From Oribacterium sp. UBA5894 (GTDB lineage: Bacteria; Bacillota; Clostridia; Lachnospirales; Lachnospiraceae): 5,942 nucleotides of DNA. The DNA lies in the NCBI GenBank assembly GCA_002431355.1, contig DJEQ01000126.1, forward strand, positions 1 through 5,942, read 5' to 3'. A model generated the notes under the pieces. That model was not told the origin of the DNA, did no database searches, and saw nothing but the letters and a program-made list of their open reading frames with translations. How positions within the stretch are numbered: the first letter of the stretch is position 1; each line of letters begins with the position of its first letter. Shown here piece by piece: positions 1 to 5,942 of the stretch. Position numbers and translations under genes: made by a program.

Positions 1-3000
1 ACGAGCACGGACAAGGGCGGTATCTACTCCTATGGACTTGACCAGCGAAATGGCAGTAAGCCAAACGGGTTAGGCACCCTGGAAAACAATTATGTCCTTG
101 GTGATAACGAAACGGATTACGCGAAGGGCTATGGCAATTTGAAATATTATCATTCCACCACCTGGTGCGTGGGCTCGACTTGGACCTCAAATGCCGGTGC
201 ACCGGCAGGACGCCCGAAGATCAACAGCCTCTACTATCAGTATCTGGTTCCACACTGGTCTCAGCATAGCAGCTTCGGCTATGGCAATAAGGTCCGCTTT
301 GAGGTCTGCTACAAGGAACTTCTCACGGGAAGCATGGGAAACCTATGGATTATGCATACTGATTCAAAGAACCGAAACGGCAAGTTTGAAGAGCCGGAGC
401 TCTCGGATGATGCCGCAATTCAGGTAAAAAATGTATCGGATAACCTGGAGACCCGCATCTATGCGGCTGATGATACGAAGTGGCTGACCCCGAAAAACTA
501 TGCAAGATTCTACGGTGTGGCTGCGATGTATAAGAAGTACCGCGTCAGTGTTGAAAATCCGAAGCCGATGGAATTTAAGGGTGCTTCCAAAACGGTCGCA
601 CTGCAGACAAAAGTGGAGTGTGGCGCACAGGTTCCTACAGAGAGAAATAAGCGGGATATCTATGCGAATGTCAATGAGGATAACTCAAACATCGTTTTCA
701 CCATCAATAAAAATAACGTAAATGGCGCCGATGGCATCTTCGGCACCATTACGGGCTATCAGCTGACCCTGCCCGGTTCAGATCAGGATAAGAAGGTGAT
801 GGTCAATTATCCGGACGATTATATCACCTACCTTCGAAATCAGGTGGAAAATGGTGCAAGCACTGCCGCCATCGATTTTTCCAGCAGTGCCGTGGATACC
901 GTGATTCAGCGTGTCAAGGAGCACCTCGATACGGTCACGGTTGATAAGTACTTTACGAGCTGGATCGAAAGGATCCAGAATACGACCGTTTCGGATGGTG
1001 TTGGCTACTATCAGGAGCTGAATTTTAAGCCGACGGTGACCTACAACGATGTAAAGGTGAGCGCTGTTTCGCCAGATCGAAACGGTGGCTCGCAGCAGGC
1101 GCATTTTAAGGCTGAAGAACTGAATGCGGCCGGAAAGTCGCATACCTATCATGCTGGTGACCGCATTGACCTCAGTGCCGTTTCCGAAGACCCGAACTTC
1201 CGCGTAGTGGGCTACGAGATTTCCGAGGACGGTGGCGTCCATTTTAACAGTATCCGCGATACCAGTTCCCTCACGCTTCGCTCTGAAAAGAACTATGTGG
1301 TGCGGCCACTTCTTGCGAAGAACGATAACCATATCGAAGTGATCTTTGCATCGGAGGAAGCGAAGAGGAATCTCGCCATCGAGGATCTCATGCCGGAAAA
1401 GGAACTCGCCACGACCTCCTTTAAGGGGCAGAATGTCATCAATCTGCATCCGGAAAAGACGACCGTGGACGAGAAGACGCGCCCAGCTGTCGGCAACGCC
1501 TATACACTTCGTGTACTGGTAACCGGAAAGCCAGCGGAAGCGGGCTATATCTACCGTCCAGTGATCACCGATCATATGAAGAATGAGACCTACCACACCC
1601 AGGGCTACAGCTTTATAGAGCGCAGCAACACGTCGGACAATGTCTTCACCGTCGATGTGGAGAAGGTAAGGGCAAGTGATCTCCAGAACTACAGTCTGAC
1701 GGGTACGGTGGTGACCCGCATGCAGACGATTCGTGAGACTGGAGTGGGAGCGCAGGCAACACCGGTCGGGGGCTATACGGTTTCTCTGGCCAATGGTGAA
1801 ATTACCATGACTGATGCCAACGGCGCGAAGAGCAATCATGTCAATATGCAGTTTGCCACCTCCGGTCAGGACGGCAATGTCGAGCTTACGAAGCTGAAGG
1901 CCCTGCCGGGCGATCGTGTCACCCTGCTGCTTGATGATGGCATCAATGACGCCCAGGTCGAGGAGTATGTATTTGGTGAAACGAATTACAATGCTGCCAC
2001 GAAGACCTTCCAGGGTAGTGCCGGTCTCCTCGAGATCCAGTATCCACTGACCGCTCCGAGGATCACCAGCATCAGCTATGACTATGATAAGGCGGACAGC
2101 CGTCAGAATACGGACCTTCGAAAGAATGAGATCCGATGTGCCGATGACAATCTGACCCTGAGTGCCGTAGTGGATACGAAGGGCCGCAGCATTGAAAAGC
2201 TCATTTATACCGTGCAGACGGTGACGGGCTCCATCTCGAAGTATGAGGCGAAGCAGGCATCGGCGGAAGACCCGACTCTTTTCGTCGCAAAGATCCCGTC
2301 CATGCTCACGAACCTGCATTCGGGCGACCGGATCACGGTGGCCATCGTGGATAAGGAGAAGCGGACGATGCAGGCCGGGGATCGGACGCAGAGCATCGAC
2401 ATCGTCTACCCGGCCATGGACACGGGTCTCAAGGCCTATGTAGAGAATGAAATAATTGCGCCGAAGAACCTGGAGCTTTCCAAGGACATGGACGAGGTGA
2501 ACATCCCGATTCTCGGCGAGAGTGCCCGCAGCTCGATCGACAGTGGTACGCTCGGTTTTTCCCGTGTCGACTGGCCGAATGGAACGGGCTATTCACTGAA
2601 TATCAACATGGATACGATGCTTCGCGATGATTCACCGTATCCGGCAGACAAGATCGAAAAGTTCCAGAAATTCAAAAATGCGGTAAAGAAAACTTCGGAT
2701 CTCAAGAAGGAAGCACGGGCGGCAGGAGAGGATTCTGCAGATGCCGGGGCCAATGTCGATCAGATCCGTAAAATGACGGAAAATGGTGGCAGTCTCTCGG
2801 ATGACGAACAGATGCAGCTGAGTGAGTACAGTGCGCGAAAGGAGGCCAGTGATAAGCTGAAGGGAAAGAAGGAATCGGAAGCCAAGGATGAGATGGCCGC
2901 ATTTACCAAGTCAAAGGATGCGAAGATCAATATCAGCGTGATGTTTAACATCAGCCTGGAATTCATCTACAATCCGGTGAGAAATGAATTCGTGCATGCC

Positions 3001-5942
3001 ACAACCTCTGTGACTGTGGGCGGTGCCGTGGATGTCTCGAAGACCTTCTATACCCTGATTGGCTATGTACCGTGTTTCATAAACCTGTATGGTGGCGCGG
3101 AGGTGGATGTCACACTCGGTGGCGTTCAGGAAAATGCGCAGAAGGCCTACAGTGAGGGTGACTTTAATAAGTACGGCGGAAATGTGGCAAATGTGCTTAC
3201 GGGAAGCAATTTCCTGTATGAGGTCAATTCTGTGCTGAAGGGGAGATTCACGGTCGGAGCCGGTATCTCCGGCGTCCTGAGTGCACGTGGCTATGTGAGC
3301 CTTCAGATGAAGCTCCAGTTTATACAGGACAATGTCACCGCCGACAGCTATGGTGTCATCCTTTCGGCCGCAGGCGGCATAGGCATCGATCTTGTCCTCG
3401 TGAAAATGAACGTCGATGTGGCGAAGATTTCAAAGGGCTGGGGAAACTATGCCGGAAAGACAAAGGTTTCCTACTTTAATAATCTGATCGGTCGGCAGTA
3501 TGATGATGCTTCGAGCCAGGCGGCGAATTCAAACGATGCAGTGGCGTTCGCTTCGGATGGCAGTGAAGGAGACCAGATTTCCTTCGAACGCTACGATATG
3601 GGCTCAACCGACGACTTCAGTCGGAAATTCCGAAGTATGGACGATGAGATTTCTCTCCAGTCCACACCGACACTCTCGAGTATTCAGTACTTGAATACGG
3701 AATCGGCGGATCGGACGCGCCCAGAGATGGTCGAGCTTCCGGATGGACGTTACTTTGCGACCTTTATTGCGGCGAAGCCAGAGGATGCAAATGGAGATAA
3801 TTCCTGCCTGTATTATACCATTCGTGAAAATGGTGAATGGAGTACGCCGGAGCCTGTGGATGAGGATGGAACCTATGATTCCATGGCTGCACTCACCGTG
3901 GTGGGAGACCAGGTCGTTGTTGCATGGATGGATGCAACAAAACAAATCGAAGATGAAAATGCTGCGCTGACCATGGCGAACTATAAGGAAAAGTACAATG
4001 CCTTTGGCATCAGTGGCCGAGTTTTCGATTCGCAGATCGACAAGTGGAGCGACGAATTCTCTATTTCTTCTGCGAAGGATGCCGAATTCTATAATCTTGC
4101 GCCATCCCTCTGCACAGTGGATGAGAAGGTATACTGTACTTATATGACACGCGATCTGTGCCCACTCACGGATCTTCAGGAAATGGCTGATCTTCAGGAT
4201 GGTTATTCCACCATGAATCGTGCCGTCATTGATGTCAGTGGATATGAGCCAAAGGTAGAAAATGCGTATGTTGTGATCAAAACAGAAGACAAGAATGACC
4301 CGCTTGTCACGGATTACCAGTCCGAAGGCCTCCATATCGGAAACGATGAAGAAAATGCAAAACTTAAGGCCAGCAATTACTTGATCAGTGCCTATACGGT
4401 GGATCAGGATGCAAAGGCGGAGACAGAGGGGCGGACGCTCTACCTTGAACTTTATAATATGTCGGAGAAGAAGAATTACCATCCGATTCCAATCAGCAGT
4501 GAGAGCCCGGCCGTGCCGAAGCTTACAAAGGCGAATGGAAAGCTCTTCCTCAGCTGGACGGAGCACGGAACAGAGTTTAAGCTTCTCGATGTAAGTGAAC
4601 TTGTGACGGCGCTCTTCCACACGGATGAAATTGGAACCGCATATCGAAACGATGAAAGCGCCTATACGGTACCGAAGAATAAGGAATGGCCACCACAGCA
4701 TGAGGAGAACAGCACAGGGACTGAGACAGTGAGTGTGCAGAGCGCAGATACAGAAGATACTTCAACGGATGACGAGCTGGAAATGGCTACGAAGAGTACA
4801 CTGAAGCGGAAATGGAAAAAGAATAAAGAAGAAAAGGAGAGAACGAAGACAGGAGGAGCAGCAAAGAATCAAAAGATAAGCACAGCCTCTACGATAACGA
4901 AGGAAGGAGAAGCGGACACAACTGCTACGACTGAGGTAAACGCAGTGACCGGCGCAACGGGCACGGTGGCACCGAATTATCACTGGTATCAGAAGACTGC
5001 AGGAGAACTGGGGCTTCCGTTAGACTCAGAAGATAAAGGTTCAGATGGAAAACAGCATTCCTACACCTACTATGATGAGCTCTGTGAGAATCGATTCCGT
5101 ACGGCAGAAACAAAGCTGAAGGATGAGGAGAATGCGAGTGGCTCCATTGAGGACTATACCATTACCGGTGATGGTCAGGACCTCTATATTTTCTATACGG
5201 ATCTTGTGCAGGATGCCTGTGAGGAGGAAGATGAGGAACATGGTGCTACCGTGGAGCTCTATGCTCGACGGTACCGCAGGGGGAAGGATTCGGATGAGAA
5301 AACGGCCATTGGATCCGATACAAAGGATGACAAGCTGGACGATATCTCCTACGAGTCCTGGGGCTTCACCGATGCGGTTCAGATCACGAACGAGAAAGAT
5401 GTCATCGATGACTTTGCACTGATCATGGATGTGGAAGGAAATATCTGTATGCTTTCCGATTCCTATAATCAGTGGATTGATGAAGATGGCAAGATTCAGT
5501 TCGACAAGAATCAGATGATGAGCCTTTATTTCAAACCGGAAAATTCACTGAAAATCGATCAGTCCTCCATTGATTTTGATTCACGGATGGTAGCGGGTGA
5601 GACCTCGACGCTCAGCTTCGATATCGTGAACGAGGGGCTCATGGATGCAAAGGGCTTTACCATTACTGCCGAGCTCTACAACAGTAAAAACCTGACGACG
5701 ACCAAGCTGTACACATTGGAGTCTGACCGTGTGCTGGATACGAATGAATCCGTTGCTGTCCAGATTCCGTGGACGGTGCCAGAGGGTGACCTGAACGGAC
5801 AGACGATCGTGCTCTATGTGAAAGAAAAGGATACGGATGGAAAAGAAATCAAAGTGGATGTTCCACTTTCTTCAGAGGCTCGCCTCAGCTTCGATACCGA
5901 CGAGCTTCGTCTCGACGGCACCGAGGCGGTACTTCCGTTTAC
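1..5942 (+). CDS. Giant multidomain, probably cell-surface protein, internal fragment (both ends missing)
   Basis: Frame +1 is open across the entire window (1980 codons plus two bases), so this is the interior of a gene well over 5.9 kb long. No in-frame ATG has a convincing start context, so none is proposed. I do not recognise a named protein. Visible modules in order (residues of this fragment): InlB B-repeat-like about 380-451; regulatory/Cna-B-like beta-sandwich about 560-650; Ig-like about 684-805; charged helices about 884-930; glycine-rich amphipathic beta region about 935-1150; propeller-like repeats about 1225-1845 with a disordered linker at about 1556-1655; CARDB-like about 1849-1960, with a second unit beginning at 1961. 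Beta-rich modules, sparse cysteine, low-complexity spacers and the absence of any catalytic motif suggest an exported structural or adhesive protein; this is inference. No signal peptide or wall anchor is present here, and none would be expected in an interior fragment. The reading frame is certain; the function is not. Confidence 0.95.
1138..1353 (+). other. Protein domain: divergent InlB B-repeat-like unit (residues about 380-451)
   Basis: The segment opens with YHAGDRIDLSAV, passes through FRVVGYEISEDGG, and closes with NYVVRPLLAKNDNHIEVIF. This follows the bacterial repeat template of the InlB B-repeat type: a glycine turn leading into 'v.l.A', then 'f.v.gy/w...dG', a hydrophobic 'ltl' strand, and a final 'I.V.F' strand. 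Such units are about 70 residues long, as here, and are common in surface proteins of Gram-positive bacteria, where they usually act as stalk or spacer modules. Only one clear copy is seen. The assignment rests on pattern recognition, not on a profile search. Confidence 0.5.
1681..1950 (+). other. Protein domain: carboxypeptidase-regulatory/Cna-B-like beta-sandwich (residues about 561-650)
   Basis: The order is a short strand ending in LTGTVVTRMQ, then VGGYTVSLANGEITMTDANG, then DGNVELTKLKALPGDRVTLL. This matches the transthyretin-like layout 'G.V......aG..V.l.....tTd.dG.v.l..l.pGdrv.l' of the carboxypeptidase regulatory and Cna-B families. In surface proteins these folds are non-catalytic structural units. 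There is no obvious Lys/Asn plus Glu set that I could assign with confidence as an isopeptide cross-link. It lies between an unassigned beta segment and an Ig-like segment. A generic Ig/Big-type fold is the main alternative. Confidence 0.4.
2050..2415 (+). other. Protein domain: Ig-like beta-sandwich segment (residues about 684-805)
   Basis: Alternating strands and turns are visible: PRITSISYDYDKADS, then DDNLTLSAVVDTKGRSIEKL, IYTVQTVTGSI, LFVAKIPSML and SGDRITVAIVDKEKR. Together they make a seven-strand-like sandwich in which a 'v.f.v...' core is followed by 'G.rItV.v.D', the usual end of Ig/Fn3-like modules in bacterial surface proteins. There is no catalytic motif. The family assignment is uncertain; only the beta-sandwich character is argued here. 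Confidence 0.35.
2650..3450 (+). other. Protein region: charged helices followed by glycine-rich amphipathic beta strands (residues about 884-1150)
   Basis: Residues about 884-930 are highly charged and helix-like, rich in Lys, Glu, Asp, Ala and Gln, for example KIEKFQKFKNAVKK and SARKEASDKLKGKKESEAKD. They are followed by strands with alternating hydrophobic residues: KINISVMFNISLEFIY, TTSVTVGGAVDVSKTF, VPCFINLYGGAEVDVTLGG, RFTVGAGISGVLSARGYVSL, and GVILSAAGGIGIDLVLVKM. The layout 'VP-hydrophobic-strand-GGA' resembles a region I recall from other very large clostridial surface proteins, which to my knowledge has no established function. The strands look more like an extended sheet or barrel than transmembrane helices. 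The description is firm; no family is claimed. Confidence 0.5.
3673..5535 (+). other. Protein region: beta-propeller-like repeats, interrupted (residues about 1225-1845)
   Basis: A short motif recurs: a D/N-G or similar turn, four or five hydrophobic residues, an aromatic, then a polar/acidic residue. Copies are LPDGRYFATFIA (1246), GDQVVVAWMDA (1302), DEKVYCTYMTRD (1374), SNYLISAYTVD (1458), NGKLFLSWTEHG (1512), DGQDLYIFYTD (1724) and VEGNICMLSD (1811). Several are followed by a strand with a W or D turn, such as CLYYTIRENGEWSTPEPV and GRVFDSQIDKWSDEF, as in sialidase/BNR- or WD40-like blades. Turn spacings are 53, about 72, about 84 and about 54 residues, then a gap of about 212 that contains a disordered linker and an acidic loop. 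I see no sialidase catalytic residues (Arg triad, Tyr/Glu pair), so a binding or structural propeller is likelier than an enzyme. Confidence 0.45.
4667..4965 (+). other. Low-complexity, probably disordered linker within the propeller-like region (residues about 1556-1655)
   Basis: This stretch is poor in hydrophobic residues and rich in Thr, Ser, Lys and Glu. It runs from an acidic Thr/Ser part (STGTETVSVQSADTEDTSTD) into a strongly basic part (LKRKWKKNKEEKERTKT) and then a Thr/Ala part (ADTTATTEVNAVTGATGT). The coding strand is A-rich here, using AGA, CAA and ATA codons that are uncommon elsewhere in the gene. It separates two groups of propeller-like strands. It is probably a flexible spacer, exposed loop or proteolytic site; which of these cannot be told from sequence alone. 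Confidence 0.6.
5545..5880 (+). other. Protein domain: CARDB-like beta-sandwich (residues about 1849-1960)
   Basis: The pattern is a strand SLKIDQSSIDFD, then AGETSTLSFDIVNEGLMDAKGFTI, TAELYNSKN, a strand LYTLESDRVLDTNESVAVQI, and PWTVPEGDLNGQTIVLYVKE. It fits the CARDB (cell adhesion related domain in bacteria) template 'G....l...v.N.G...a..f.v.ly.......l....i..l..g.s..v.f.w.......y.i.v.vD'. The module is about 110 residues, as is usual. It directly follows the last propeller-like strand. Residues from 1961 (ARLSFDTDELRLDGTEAVLPF) repeat the opening of this unit, so a tandem copy probably continues beyond the window. Confidence 0.5.

Noticed and set aside
364..399. EF-hand/dockerin-like loop (SKNRNGKFEEPE)
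   Set aside because: N-x-N-G-x-F and a final Glu fit a calcium loop, but position 1 is Ser instead of Asp and no partner loop follows, so calcium binding is not supported.
778..2319. A 513-codon open reading frame on the minus strand
   Set aside because: Its codons sit exactly opposite those of the plus-strand gene, so it can stop only where the sense gene uses TTA, CTA or TCA. The sense gene has none of these between 781 and 2592, and the antisense frame ends at the sense TCA codon at 778. The translation is Ile/Arg/His/Leu-rich with no recognisable domain, while the sense frame shows clear modules.
3031..3120. Possible transmembrane segments in the hydrophobic stretches near residues 1015-1040 and 1117-1135
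   Set aside because: Hydrophobic residues alternate with Gly and polar residues, and charged residues fall every few positions. This fits beta strands better than membrane helices.
3680..3698. 7-bp inverted repeat (GTATTCA / TGAATAC) resembling an operator
   Set aside because: It is inside the coding frame, far from any gene start, and short enough to be chance.
3917..3940. Perfect 9-bp inverted repeat (TTGTTGCAT / ATGCAACAA) around a 6-base loop
   Set aside because: There is no T-tract after it on either strand, it lies mid-gene and encodes an ordinary beta strand (VVVAWMDA). One such repeat in about 6 kb is not surprising by chance.
4171..4199. 11-bp direct repeat GATCTTCAGGA, 18 bases apart
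   Set aside because: It reflects a local DLQ..ADLQ duplication in the protein. With only two copies it is not a repeat array.
3604..4701. A 365-codon open reading frame on the minus strand
   Set aside because: It has the same codon-opposite phase as the first antisense frame and ends at a sense TCA codon (3604-3606). It overlaps the propeller-like region, whose sense translation is coherent. The antisense product shows no family features.

Overview
The whole window lies inside one giant protein-coding gene. Frame +1 reads open from base 1 to the last base: 1980 complete codons plus two bases, with no in-frame stop and neither end of the gene present. I see no other gene, RNA gene, mobile element, CRISPR array, promoter or terminator. 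The long open frames on the minus strand are codon-bias shadows of this gene.

The organism cannot be named from this sequence. Base composition is moderate, and UGA is never needed as a Trp codon. A multi-thousand-residue mosaic of beta-sandwich, InlB-type and CARDB-like modules is typical of very large surface proteins of anaerobic Bacillota (Lachnospiraceae/Clostridia type). That is a low-confidence inference.

Layout by residue of the translated window: 1-370, Gly- and aromatic-rich or mixed segments I do not recognise; about 380-451, a divergent InlB B-repeat-like unit; about 560-650, a carboxypeptidase-regulatory/Cna-B-like beta-sandwich; about 684-805, an Ig-like segment; about 806-880, another beta segment; about 884-930, highly charged helices; about 935-1150, glycine-rich amphipathic beta strands; about 1160-1225, a Ser/Asp-rich spacer; about 1225-1845, a beta-propeller-like region with recurring strand motifs, interrupted by a Thr/Lys/Glu-rich disordered linker (about 1556-1655); about 1849-1960, a CARDB-like domain; and 1961 onward, the apparent start of a second such unit.

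The simplest reading is a very long extracellular or cell-wall protein made of stacked adhesive or structural modules. No enzyme active site is visible. The signal peptide and any anchor (LPXTG, S-layer homology or cell-wall-binding repeats) would lie outside the window. The least explained parts are the charged-helix plus glycine-rich beta region, the interrupted propeller, and a shift in codon use between the two halves of the gene.
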